Assembly: GCF_010183535.1 (NCBI RefSeq)
Contig: NC_071331.1
Span: 12,586,001 to 12,650,000, forward strand
Source: Caenorhabditis remanei
Taxonomy: Eukaryota; Nematoda; Chromadorea; Rhabditida; Rhabditidae
Length of the DNA: 64,000 nt
Direction of reading: 5' to 3'
The notes below the pieces were generated by a model. The model made no database searches. It worked only from the letters and a program-made list of their open reading frames with translations, and was not told the DNA's origin. This document shows, one piece after another, positions 22,101 through 33,240 of this stretch (within the stretch, counting starts at the first letter, position 1; every line of letters starts with the position of its first letter). The translations under genes and the position numbers were made by a program.

Positions 22101-25100
22101 TATTCAGAGAGCAATGTCTGGATCGGGTTGAACAAGCTAAATGACACTTTCCAAGTTTACAAATGGTCTGACGGAACAGAGGCTGACTACTTGAATTGGG
22201 ACTCGTCGCAACCGAATGAGCCAGAAGTTGATTGTGCTTACATGGCTTTTCATCAAGAGCAAAGAGGAACTTGGTTCGATTATGGTTGCAGAGAAATGCT
22301 CCCACAATTCTTTGTCTGTGAATTGCCAATGCCTTGATTGAATAAATTTCGAGAACTGTTGATACTGTTAATTTACTTTCTACTGACTCCAGTATTCTAT
22401 ACTCTGTTTTTATCCTATTTGACACTTACTCCTGACGATGATTTTTCAGTCAGTGTCATCAAATCACGCTCGTACTGCTCAGCTGGTTCCACTGTTGGTG
22501 TTCCTTTCTCTCCAGCAATATCTCTTCTCCAGAGTACATCAATTAGGTCCATATCTTCAAGAGTTGGACTGTTATATCCGTATCCATTAGAAGTTGTTGC
22601 ATGATGGTTTGAAGTGGATGGTAAACCGAATGGCGTTCTCGGATGCTCTGTGAGAATGGGTCGAATAGGTACGGCTGATTGCTGCATTCGCATTCGCATC
22701 AGTGGTTCATCGTTACGGTAACGAAGACCCATCGGACGATTGAAGATCGGATAATCTGATTTCATGTTGAACATATTTCCTTGATCATACTGTTGATTGT
22801 TGTCTAGTTGACCGTTCATTTCTGAAAATAGACAATTTGGGTTCAATTGAAAGTTCATTTTCATCTAAAGTGCATCTGATTCAACTGATCACTTTTTGGT
22901 CCCAGGAGGGGAAAAGTGCAATGATGACCAGACGGACTTTCGCAAAATGGTTATAATGAAAGATACTCACTGAATGTTGATGTTATATCGTCCAGACTGA
23001 GCTTTTCTGCTGTCGTAATAGGATCGTATGACGTTGATCGGGGGTGATTGGTGGATGGAGGGGTGATCACCACAATCAGTGAAGACGTCGCAAGAATCCA
23101 GATGAGTACAGACTGAAAATGGGAGATACTTTAGAAATGTAGAAATTTCTCAATTTGTGAATGAAAAAGGAACCGAAAAAGGCGAAACTTCATCAAACAT
23201 CAGGGAGATTTGTGTTAACAAGGGGAGGAAAAATAAGAAGAACAACGATTGGAAAAAGAAGAAAATGAAGAGAGAAATGCCGTTTGTCTCTCTCCGCATC
23301 CATCCAATTCTCTCTCACGGGGTCGGGAGAAATAGAGGCGGTGGACGTGACTGTTGTCAGTTTTGTACGCCGTCTCCTCTCTCTATAGACCGATTTTCGA
23401 TGATGTCATCGAGTTTTGGCCCGGCGCCAAGTTAAAATTGAGTTAGAGCAAGAATGGTATGATGGATACATGAGAATATGAGAGTCTGAGATTATCTGAA
23501 GAATTCTCAACATGTTCATAAATTTATAGATCAAAATCAGTTCTTAAAATTTAATCGATATGATGCAATTTCGTAATATATTTGACTTTCTGAATTTTTT
23601 CTTCAAAATTTTTAGAAATACAATGATCATCTTGAAAAGAAGAACAATATTTGAAATTGCCTGATAGTATTGAAATTCATACTGTACAACTAGTAGAACT
23701 GTCTGGGAGAAGAGAAAACTGAACTGTGAACTTTGAAGAGTGATCGGAGAAGAGAGAGAGAAAATCAACGAAGCCAGCAAGATCGGAACAGAACAAAAAA
23801 TCTAGAGAGCAAATATAAAACAACTTGGACAGTCTATGAGAACAGTTGAAAAAGTGATTTATGAATGATGTGATGGTGATTGGATGTTACGGTAGATGGG
23901 TTACGGTAGAATTTATTCAATTCTGCAGTTTCCAAATAGAAGAAGCAATTTGAGACATCAAATCTTGGAGAGTAATTGAAACGATTGCAATCCAAAAATG
24001 GAGAAAACTAACGACAGAGTGATTGCAACTTTTCGAGAAAGGTCGGAATGAAATGAGTTGAAGCAAACTAAAAAATCATGAAAATTGAAGCGAGTCGGTT
24101 GACTTGAGATGCTTAAACAAAAAGACAGAATCAAGATAAGGACAGCCAAACTAATAGTCGGAAAACCTCGAGTTCGACCTGCTATCAACACATTGCCACG
24201 AGAATGAAACTTGGCAAAAAATGAAAAAGGTTTCGATTGTTTGAGCGGAAAAAGAGAGAATTGCAAAAAGATAGAATTCGACGTTGAAAAACATAGAATA
24301 TTGTGTCTACAGTAAACAACGAGGTCAGAAGATATTCTGGGCGGACCGACCGACATCAAAAAACAGTTTGGAATCGATTTGTAAAAACTGTAAACAGTCA
24401 GTAGTTCGATTTGGGGGGAAAACCAAGTGAAAAAGACAGAGGCGCCAAAAAAATCGAGGAGATTGCACGCGGGAAAACAGGAGGAAACCATTGAAACAGT
24501 GCACTCGCCTGGCCTTATTTCTCTGATCTCTCTTCACAACTTCTGCTAACTTCGCGCCGAAGAAATGATGACAAATGAGAAATAGTGCGCCAGTAGTGTA
24601 GATCATCGACGAGGAGAGGTGGCTGCAACTGTTGAAACCCAGGCGGATGGTGGAACGCTGAGAAGTGTATAGCAAGGGACAAGACGGCGACGAGGAAAGA
24701 TTTTGTGACCGCCGTGTCTACAAAGGCAGAGAGTGGCGTGTCTATTTGGCTGAACACGGATAGACACAAAACAATGAGAGATCGAAAATCGCAACTTTTT
24801 GATCTGAAATATTCGCGGAGAAACTGCAAAACAAAATTAAGTTAACTCGAAGACGTCGTGCGTATTTATTCGAATCCGCTGCTGTTAACGAAGTCAATTC
24901 TACTGATAAGATCAACTCTGCCGCACGCGAATTGCCACTACAAAACGACTACAAAACGGAAGATAAGCTGTGTAGTGATAAGAGAAGAGAGACCGATTTG
25001 TTTCTGCATCAAACAAGAAGAAAATTGGAGAACAAGAAGAAGAAAACCGTAGATCTTATGAGTTTGTTGACGAACAAATCGATGAAAAATAGAAATATCT

Positions 25101-27438
25101 CATGTGAACTTGTGTTTTTTGAAACCACTCCAAGGGGTGTGTGTGTGTGTTCAAAATAACTTCTGGCTCAACTACTACTTCCCGAAAACCTTCATCTTCC
25201 CGGAACTCAATATCGTTGATCAAAAAACTTGACCAATGTTTTTCTGTGTTCCTGTACCCAATTTTTGATTTCATAAGCCGCACTTTTTGTTTGTCGGGAT
25301 GAAATGGAGCAGTACACTATGTAGATTCACTTACACTCCAATTTGAAAATTCCTATTCCAATAGGAATTTTCAGCTCTGGGATCTCATGTGATGGGAAAA
25401 AGACAATAAATTTTCTGGGATTTACGTTAGAATTAAATTGAATTATTGATAACAAGGAGACTATAAGAATCAAAGTTGTTGATGTGGCCATTATAAAACC
25501 AATAAGTGATCACGTTCTTTTACTTTATACTTGTTTCCAGAAAGATGTAAACAATCTACAGTAACCTAGTGTTGGAATTATAGAATTCGAAGTAAAGACG
25601 GTGGAAAGTGGAAGTAAAGGTCACGCATTTTCTTTCGATTAATTTTTTCCGATAGCGGAGTGAATTTCGATCATTGAGAAAAATGAGAGAGTCTATAAGG
25701 TCAAAAGCTACGTAAACTCTTCTTTCAGTTGATATCGGAATTCCGAAATCAAACACAAACTGATAAGAAAAGCGACTTGAAGCACCTAAATGTTGAATTT
25801 GAAATTTGGGTGCACGGGGTGTATTGACATTGAGTGCCTAGGAAACGAGATTTCTTTGACTTCGTTTCGGATACATTTTGGGCACAAAATCTGAGATAAA
25901 CAACCTACGCAAGTATAGGGGGGAGAAGGTGGGAAAATTTGGTTTCCGAGAGGGAGTTGAATTGGATTATAGTCGGATATGTTGATCACAATTCTTCGAA
26001 TGGATTTATTTTTCTAAAAAATACTAAGAAAGAACAGAGCAAAGACCACGGATTTAATTTCGTATTGGAAGATTTATATCCGTAGGTCTGACTGATTGTG
26101 CTAATGTTAGTCCATGATACTGCTATGAATTGAACTTTTGAACTGAAACGTTTTACGTGTTGAACTATTCATAAACCATGTCTACACCCACTCGGTTCCG
26201 AATCAATTCACAGAAATCTCTATCAACCTTTTTCCAGATGATATCATGCAAAGAGAGAGCGTCGCACCGACTTATCAAACAGTTTGATCAAAGAATTCAA
26301 CGTAGAGGGAAAATAGGAAAACGAGTGAGGGAGAAGTTCAGAAAATCAGCAGTGTCTCGTGGTGGCGTCTGTTAAAGACTAAATGGCGATTAGGCTGAAA
26401 AAAGACAAAATTGTGCTTCAATAATTTTAGGCAAACACTAAACCAAGGTGCAGAAGAGAGGGAGCAACTGGAAATGGAGCAGAAAATTTCATTTGAATTC
26501 AGATAACTTCTCATAGAGGAAAGAACAGCTTGAAGTATGTTAATCTAACAGAAGGAATGTCAATTAATCCAACGCTCAGAGCTTAAAATCACTGGAATTA
26601 CAGATTACTCCTACAATACAACTTTCCAGCTCTTGACCCAATTCCGTAGTTTTCGACTTTGTCCTTCACCATTCACGAACATCGTCGTTCCGGCTTCACT
26701 CTTGCAAGAAGTTAGTGATAAAAAGAGCAAGTAGATGACAGACAACGAGACAAATGTGACATAACCGATCAGATAGTAACGATCACTATGGGAAATGCGG
26801 GAGACTCCAGATAACGAGGGCGATGTGACTGAACTGATAAGGAGCGTTAGAGAAAGTGGTATGATACGGGGAAAAGCTGTTCAAAGTAAATATGTTACGC
26901 GATTTCTGAAAAATGATCTGTTGTAAAGAAGAGAAAAATAGAGGGAGAAAAGGAATACATTGTAGCTCCGATGGAAAGAAACAACTAGATCTACATTCTA
27001 GGGGCTTAGTCTCTGAAATCAAAAAAAATATCACAAGTGTCCGTTAGGATAATCCGTTATGATAGAAGTCAAACAAGAGTATTTTAAGAAGAGGCATTTT
27101 ATTAAGAGTTATGGGATCAACAATTGCTGATATACTAGGATAATCTTTTAGATAGAAAGAACGGCAAAAGCAACGAATCGAAAATTGAAATCATATTGCC
27201 TCAGAATTGAGAGAATTGTGAAAATGACACGAAAAATGTCATGCTCCGTGAAATGATGATATTTTTAAGGTTCTTTTTTTTTAACTTCTAGATAAAACAT
27301 AGAGTAGAAACTGACCGACAGGCCATGAATTGTTGTTGTTGTCGTTTCTTCTTCTTCGTCGGACGTCGAGAACTGTCGCCTTCTTTGTGCTCGTCGTCTC
27401 GTCGCCGACGTACTTCGTTGGCGTGATGAACCGCCCAT
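19117..27438 (-). CDS. skn-1: SKN-1, Nrf/CNC-type transcription factor (long isoform)
   Basis: Eight exons join in phase: 27438-27316, 23112-22971, 22821-22430, 21270-20976, 20927-20775, 20178-19914, 19611-19256 and 19202-19117, giving 603 residues. Exon 1 begins MGGSSRQRSTSATRRR. Exon 2 holds a single membrane span (VLIWILATSSLIVVI), the ER anchor of the SKN-1A isoform. Exon 3 starts with an internal ATG (22819) for the cytosolic SKN-1C form. It also carries the activation element DMDLIDVLWRRDIAGEKG (DIDLID in C. elegans). The C-terminus has the AT-hook-like RKRGRQSKDEQ arm, the CNC homology EMSLSELQQVLK and the basic region NKVAARTCRQRRTDRHDK, with no leucine zipper, as in worm SKN-1. NIS, NCT and two NDT sequons lie mid-protein. 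SKN-1A is known to be N-glycosylated, then edited by PNG-1 and cut by DDI-1 to induce proteasome genes. Confidence 0.96.
20287..20488 (-). CDS. skn-1: Alternative first exon of skn-1 (SKN-1B-like isoform)
   Basis: An open exon lies inside the intron between exons 5 and 6 of the long form. It starts with ATG at 20488 (MSFPSDFTTSLLSSTP), runs through MYLQMFSQPPMEYHNQQHQQ and ends ISSTFER at a GTTTAT donor. It leaves one base, exactly the phase accepted by the exon starting at 20178. The joined product would be 302 residues and keep the whole DNA-binding end while lacking the membrane span and DIDLID region. C. elegans is known to make such a short isoform (SKN-1B, ASI neurons). The start codon is uncertain, because the TATA-like site is very close and MYLQ is an alternative start. 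Confidence 0.65.
20513..20522 (-). promoter_or_regulatory. TATA-like element before the internal skn-1 exon
   Basis: On the minus strand this reads TTTATATAAG, 25 bases before the ATG of the alternative exon. If it acts as a TATA box, transcription would start at or just past that ATG, favouring the downstream Met in MYLQMFSQ. Inference from sequence only. Confidence 0.4.
21365..22337 (+). CDS. clec-178: C-type lectin-domain protein nested in a skn-1 intron
   Basis: Three exons join in phase: 21365-21529, 21913-22063 and 22108-22337, giving 181 residues. Residues 1-18 (MILLPLLPTFILLPLAST) are a signal peptide. The CTLD begins GWQLYEDHWYKLF and has C-RSMGGHLVSI, NVWIGLNKL (the WIGL motif), WSDGTEADYLNWDSSQPNEP, VDCAYM, GTWFDYGCREM and FVCELP, so the four canonical Cys are present. 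QPN replaces the EPN/QPD sugar-binding triad and there is no WND, so calcium-dependent sugar binding is doubtful. The whole gene sits on the opposite strand inside the skn-1 intron 22429-21271. The symbol rests on my memory of a C. elegans lectin gene next to skn-1. A short extra exon between 21530 and 21912 cannot be excluded. Confidence 0.8.
23113..27315 (-). other. 4.2 kb first intron of skn-1
   Basis: It separates the isoform-specific N-terminal exon from the membrane-span exon, so it should contain the promoter for the internal-start SKN-1C transcript. I found no protein-coding exon with credible partners; the open frames at 23958-25159 overlap on both strands. It holds a TG microsatellite near 25136-25150, a perfect short inverted repeat at 25345-25372, and a repeated GGTTACGGTAGA-like motif near 23888-23912. 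Confidence 0.6.
25345..25372. repeat. Perfect 28-base inverted repeat
   Basis: GAAAATTCCTATT is followed by CC and then its exact reverse complement AATAGGAATTTTC. RNA from either strand would form a 13-pair hairpin with a two-base loop, probably extruded as a looser stem. It could be a remnant of a palindromic element or a binding site for a dimeric protein. Confidence 0.9.
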
Positions 27439-27913
27439 CGACTGATTTGTGGTGGATTTGAAAAAGGTTTCTTTGGGTTTCCTGAGATACTCAATTCACG
27501 GACTCAAGTGATCAGAGTCCGATCGGAGGGAGGGACACGTGTTTAACGACACGAAATCCTTCTCTGAAAATTTACAGAATAGTTGAGTTAAGAAAAAGTC
27601 CAGAGAGAAGTAACGTATTAAAAAAGGGCAGAAGTAAACGAAACAAGAAAAAAAAGAGATGATTAGGTAACACAATTGGTTTCGAACCAATAAACATAAA
27701 TAAGAAGTAAAATATTTCGCGAAGGTAAAGAAAAAAACCATTTATTTTATATTATTTACAAGTTATACAAGAAAAAGCAGGCGAAAAATCTGTATAAACA
27801 TCACAAAAATTTAGAAAGCATCCCTGAGAACTTCTCAAATTTTGATAAGAAAAAAAAGTTTCTAGCGTTGAAAATTCTAAAAATCCCCCGTAAGAATTGT
27901 CTCATGATCTGCT
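27439..27913. other. Gap between bec-1 stop and skn-1 first exon
   Basis: It carries the bec-1 3' UTR, with a minus-strand AATAAA complement (TTTATT) at 27741-27746, then about 300 bases before the skn-1 ATG. The short distance on the same strand could mean that the long skn-1 isoform has a compact promoter or is co-transcribed with bec-1. No strong TTTCAG acceptor lies directly before the skn-1 ATG. A palindrome ATTGGTTTCGAACCAAT lies near 27676. Confidence 0.5.
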
Positions 27914-29813
27914 TCAAATTGGAGCTCTGAGAGCATCACATTGAGCACAAGCGGCCTTCATGTCTGTGAGCATCAGAGCCATCGCTCTACTCCAGCGAAC
28001 ATCAGTATTGAGAGTCATGACTGCGTTGTACTTGACACCATTGTCAACAAGAGACTCAGCATGGATTTGATATGGCGGCTTGAAGTTTTTATTTCGATCC
28101 TGAAAAAGAAAAAAAACCGTTTGAATCAACTAACATCAGCTTGAAGAGCTCTAAAGACCCAACTCACTTTGAGTTCTTTGAGCAAAAACTCGAGCAATTG
28201 CAAAAATCGTCGAATTCCAGCATCGATACCAGACGATCCGGAGAGTGGAGTGCCTTGACCATACAACGCGTAATTCTCAATGTCATTGCCGTTGCGTCGA
28301 AGCTTAATGTAGGAGTGACTACCCATGGCGACGGGCACCAGTTCATGATGTTGGACGCCGATACGCTCCAACAGGATCTGAAGAAAAATGGAATGAAATA
28401 GTGTGGTGGGTTGAAGGAGAAATAGAAATAGTGAGATGATTCGAAGAAGAAGAAACGGAATGAAATGATGATGAGAGTGAAGCAATTTGGAAAATTGACG
28501 ACAGATTTCGGATTGAACTTTTTAGATACAAATGGTGACGTAAAATATCGATATTCTCTCTACAATCTTACCTCTAACAACAGAACAATTTGTCCAAGTG
28601 CTGCATTGATTTCAGTGAATTCAACAGGAGCTTCTTTCAAATATCCCAATCGGAATCCGTTAATTTCTCCGACGATTCCATCGACCCAAATGTGGAAACA
28701 CAAATCGAGAACGTTGGTGTCGATGAGTTTTCTATGCTGAACTTCTGCATATTGTCGTTCTGATTCCAGTGAATGTAACTCATCTTGATCATCGAATACT
28801 TGTCTGGAAAACAATCAACTAGTGGATGAAAGTTTTAAAATTTGGTAAGAATGGACACTGATTCCAAGAATTTAAACTGGACAAATGATTTTCGAAATTT
28901 TGCGAAAGAATTCGTAACATTTCTCAAAGAATATTTTCGATTTTCATGTCTTTTTAAAAAAGAATTTATCAAAAGCTCACCTCAAATTATCTCTGTACTT
29001 CTTCCATAATTCTGTAGATGTTTCCGACGACGCTTCGGCCGCCCGTCTCTTCGTCTGAAGTTCTGTGTCAATCGCCTCTTCTTCACACAACAGTTTTTTC
29101 AGTTGTAGCTCCAAATCTCTCTCCTCATCTGCCACATTTTGTAATTTCGCTTTCAGCTCAGGAATGGCCGTTGTCGGATGATTCTCTTTCAAATAAGTTA
29201 TATATGTTTGGTATGTTTTTACTTCATCATCCAACGTCGTCACTTGAGCATCCATTTCTTTTACGAGAGCGTCAGAGCAGTCCTGAAAAATGGAAATGAA
29301 AAAACAGATAGTTTTTAAAAAGGTAAAACTAACATTGCAAACTGGAGCATCCGATGGAAATTGTGCATCTGAGATGAGCTTCATGAGATTCCGAGAGTGT
29401 CCTGTCAATGCTTCTGTGATCACTGTTTCGCTCTGAAAAAGTAATTTCGATAGAGAATTATTCAATTTAATATTTCTACAACAAAATATATATTTTGCTT
29501 TTTTATTTTCAGATGGAATAGTCTATTTGAAATTATACAGTAAAAAATCACATTTTGAAAGAAAAAATGGAAAACTCTGAAGCAAAAAATGACTTTCGCA
29601 AATATGCTCTAAATTATGATAAATTTTCCATTTTCACTTGATTCCCACAGCAAACAGAAATGTTATTTCTCACACAATTTTTAAAAATAAACATTTTAAA
29701 ACTGCAAAAGAACTCACCTTTTTCTCAGAATCCGCAGAATCTGGTCTTCGTTGTGCGAACTCCAGCCTAAGCGGATTCTGACAATTTAAACAAATGTAGC
29801 TCCGTTGCTCCAT
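27914..29813 (-). CDS. bec-1: BEC-1, Beclin 1 / Atg6 autophagy protein
   Basis: Six exons join in phase: 29813-29718, 29432-29334, 29282-28981, 28803-28572, 28377-28168 and 28099-27914, giving 374 residues. The N-terminus [19 protein letters not shown] has the CxxC start seen in Beclins. Exon 2 ([17 protein letters not shown]) is the BH3-like region that binds CED-9/Bcl-2. Exon 3 is a long coiled coil. Exons 4 to 6 form the evolutionarily conserved membrane-binding domain, including [29 protein letters not shown] and [20 protein letters not shown]. Beclin scaffolds the class III PI3-kinase complex (LET-512/VPS34 in worms) that makes PI3P for autophagosome formation and endocytosis. Length matches the worm family and no motif is broken. 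skn-1 follows on the same strand. Confidence 0.96.
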
Positions 29814-32800
29814 GCTTGAAACTGAAAAAAAACATTTCCAATTTATTTTCGCTCAAAAACATAGTGACCAACGGCATGAACGACATGATAAGACGACAAA
29901 AAAGGAGTGATGGGGTGAGGAGTAAGTGATAACAATTGATTTTATGGCATCCATCTAATTCGTGAAAAATACAACTTCTTAGTCGATTCAAGTGAACAAT
30001 TTCGAACACAAGACGCCACAAAAGTCACAAAAAAAACGTAGATGACATCGGTTTGTTCGCCACACCACAATTGCGATTAAGTCAATAACTAGATAACCTT
30101 GTGAGACGGAAAGGAAGACAGACGAGCAGATGGTGGATCGCGTGGATTGTTGAAACCGAAATTTTCAAACCGACACAAATCTTTTGGGTCAGCCCACCGC
30201 TAGTAAATCGATGGTCTTTCTAGCAGGAGACAAGGCCAAAAGTGTCGTGAGGTATAAAGGGACAAACTGAAGGCACTGAATACGACCGCCCGCGATTACG
30301 CAGCGGAAGGGACGGAGAGAAGGACGGGCGCCGCGTCCACTACCGCGCGGATAGACGGAGAGGCTATTTTTAAAAGCAGAAAAGAGACGGAGACAGAGAA
30401 GAAAATGGGAGGTAGACAGGGAGATAGATTGATTTGCACTTTTAGACTGTTTGGTTGTGCTTTTTTCATTTGGAAAACAAGAGGGAGAGAAAGGGAGAGC
30501 TGTTCTGTGGTTTTTTGAGATTAATTTCCATCAGCAAAGTTCGGAAAAGAAGGATTTGAACAGGGAAAAGAGACAGCTTATAAATGTCAATTTTTGAGCA
30601 TTAGACTAGAGAAGTACATCAATAAGTAGAGAGCAAAAAATACTATCCTGATGCCACTAGAAATTGAAAAATAACTATGAAACTGCTTCCACCTGAGACA
30701 GCTACAATAAGAAAGACTGAAAATTCTGCTCTTTCAAATAAATGGCATAATTACTCGAGTGCAAAATATTAATGTTAAACTGTGAAGCTTTGGAGTTATC
30801 AACATATTACGAATAAAAAAACTCATTATTTCTATCGTTCAATAGAAAAAGGCATACACACTCAAAACACATTTAATTATGAAAGAACGAGTGATTCATA
30901 GAAGATCTAGAACCATCCAAACGGGTTCTGAAGAACTAATGGTCAAGTGAGAATTGGCAAAATCAGAGAGGGAGAGAGAGAGAGAGATAGAGGAGTTCAA
31001 ATATCTCAAAAGTACTCAAAAACAGATTCAGAAAAAATTGTTTTTCTTATTTTTGAACCAAGTGGAAGCTGAGAAAGTGAGAATCCAGGAAAAAAAACAA
31101 GAGGAGAGCTCGAAAGTCACAAGATTCTATTTGGGAGTTCACATGGATCGTCACATTTTGAATGGAGAGAGAGACGAAAAATCAAAAAGGTTGAGTTCAT
31201 GAAGACGAACAGCTGGTGTTATCCTTGATTTGTGACGTCTTCATCTTCTCATCAACTGCCAATATGTGCTGACAATTGCGAAAGCGCGCCCTGCTGCACG
31301 CTCGAATGTTCTACGGGTACACACGTCTCTCGACTTCTCTAACTCTCCCGTCTCCTTCCTGTCTTGATCATGCCTTATTCGAACAAAACTACACATGGTA
31401 GGATACAAAAATAAAGGAGTGTGAGTCTCTTAATTCGAAAAGAAAAGTTGTAAACGAATTTGTTAATGAAAAGTGTTCAAAGGATGAGCAATACCATGGA
31501 ATACAGATGAAGTTCTTGATGAAAAACATGTTTTTTTCGAACTATCTGTCTAGAGAAGGCACAAATGACCTAATTTCGCAACATTTTCGAATAACCGTGA
31601 AAACAAGTAAAATACGGAAAGAAATGAGAGAGAAATCGATATGAAGAAATGTAAGAGAAACGCAGATATACTCGTTTCTTACCGTAGCTTACTAGTTAGG
31701 CCTGAAGTTTTTTTAAGCCACAGTAAAAGAAATATATAGTTTTCAAGTTATATCTAAAGAGTCTTTTCGGAAAATAAATTTCAAATGAAGCATTGTATTT
31801 CTCAAGAACTGGGAGATTAGGTTTCAATGTCGAATATGTTTTCAAGTGAACAAAGTAGAAATAGAACAACAATGGCGAAAAACGTGCCGAGAAAAACAAT
31901 TACCAGAATGCAGGTGAAAAGTATACATTTCATGGAAGGTGTGAATACAAACTTTCTATGTTAAGTAGGTGTTAGAAAAACTAGAAAACAATTTAATCCT
32001 CACCTCCCAAACAAACTCATAACTTCTTGAATTGTTCCAGAACGCTGACGTTTCATTATCAGTGTCACAAGCCGTCCAACTGATAAAAAGCCAAAAATAC
32101 AAGAAACAGTTCTAGTCAATGAGCACAAACTGGTACTGCTGAGAGTCTCGACTTTTATAGCTTATTCCGAGTGGTACCAGTCACCTGTTTCCCGGTAACT
32201 ATACGTACTTGAGAATACTTTTTTCGTCTCGCAAATGAACGCTGTCGTCACAAAAAAATTTGAAGAAAAACTGTTCGTTTACCTATTTTTCTCTCAGGGT
32301 GACCGAACAGATGTGAAGAGAAAAAAGTTGAGAGAAAGAGAAAACGAACGCGTCAGGGAGAAGCGACGAAAAAAATCATGTGGCCCACCCAATATCGACG
32401 CCTGATCTCTTATTTACTGAGCTTTACACCGATTTTATCAGATCTTCGGACAATGTGACAGCGATTTATCAAATGAGTCTACGAAAATAATGGAAAAAAC
32501 TAGGATTTCAGGCGTGAAAAACAGTGGAAATTGACGATAGATGAATCAATATTTCGGAGAGAAATCGTTAGAAGACACGACGCGCGAACGCAAACGACGA
32601 AAATTGTGCATGCGCCTTTAAATGAGAAATTCTTACTGTAGTTCACAACTGAAATTAATATTTTCTGTAAAAAATATGCTCGGTTTTCTTTTTATTTTCG
32701 AGGTTTTCAAGTATTTAAAAAAGGTTGACTTCATAGTCAATTGTCAGAATATAAAACTTAAAATGTAACATATGAAGACCTTGTTCAAATGAAGAAGCAT

Positions 32801-33240
32801 TCTCTTGTAGATTTCCCTTGAATGGGCCCCATAAAAACAAATGTAGAATTCGAGGCGCAGACATTCATTCCTTTCTCTGCGTCTCTCTTCCTCTCGTGCT
32901 TTTTCATTTGACTGGGGGTCGGTGCCTGTCGGTACTGGCGTTCAGTTGTGGGTCTCTAGCGTGGGCATCCACAAGTGTGTCTCAACTTGTCTCTGTGCCA
33001 AAAGTGAGTGAGAGAAAGAAAAAAAGTGGACCGAATAAATAAATAAACAAGATAAACGCAGATAAGTTTTTATTAGACATCAGTGATTAGGGTTCAAGGA
33101 CACAATTTTATCAGGAAAATAGATTTCGAAGTGGAAGGGGTTCAGGAGAAAAAGAGAAGATATTGACAAGAGATGTGCATTAATAATTCATCAGAGGGAA
33201 GTGAAGAAAAATAATGAAAAAGAGAACGGAAATGAGGGTA
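29814..33240. other. 3.4 kb intergenic region upstream of bec-1
   Basis: It should contain the bec-1 promoter; a GC-rich patch (about 30285-30360) stands out in AT-rich DNA. A GA microsatellite sits at about 30966-30988. Near 32608-32640, GTGCATGCGCCTTTAAATGAG followed by TTACTGTAG resembles a very common dispersed worm repeat (GCGCCTTTAAAG...TACTGTAG). No coding exon is supported. The frames at 30954-31202 and 32818-33042 are low-complexity or random. Confidence 0.5.

Noticed and set aside
23958..24829. Large minus-strand frames (up to 177 codons) in skn-1 intron 1 as extra skn-1 exons
   Set aside because: Exons 1 and 2 already join in phase across the intron, and these frames resemble no part of SKN-1.
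27673..27693. GGTTTCGAACC-like palindrome resembling a tRNA B box
   Set aside because: No A box, acceptor-stem pairing or cloverleaf can be formed around it.
30954..31202. Plus-strand frame starting MAKSEREREREIEEF
   Set aside because: It is driven by a GA microsatellite and has no gene context.
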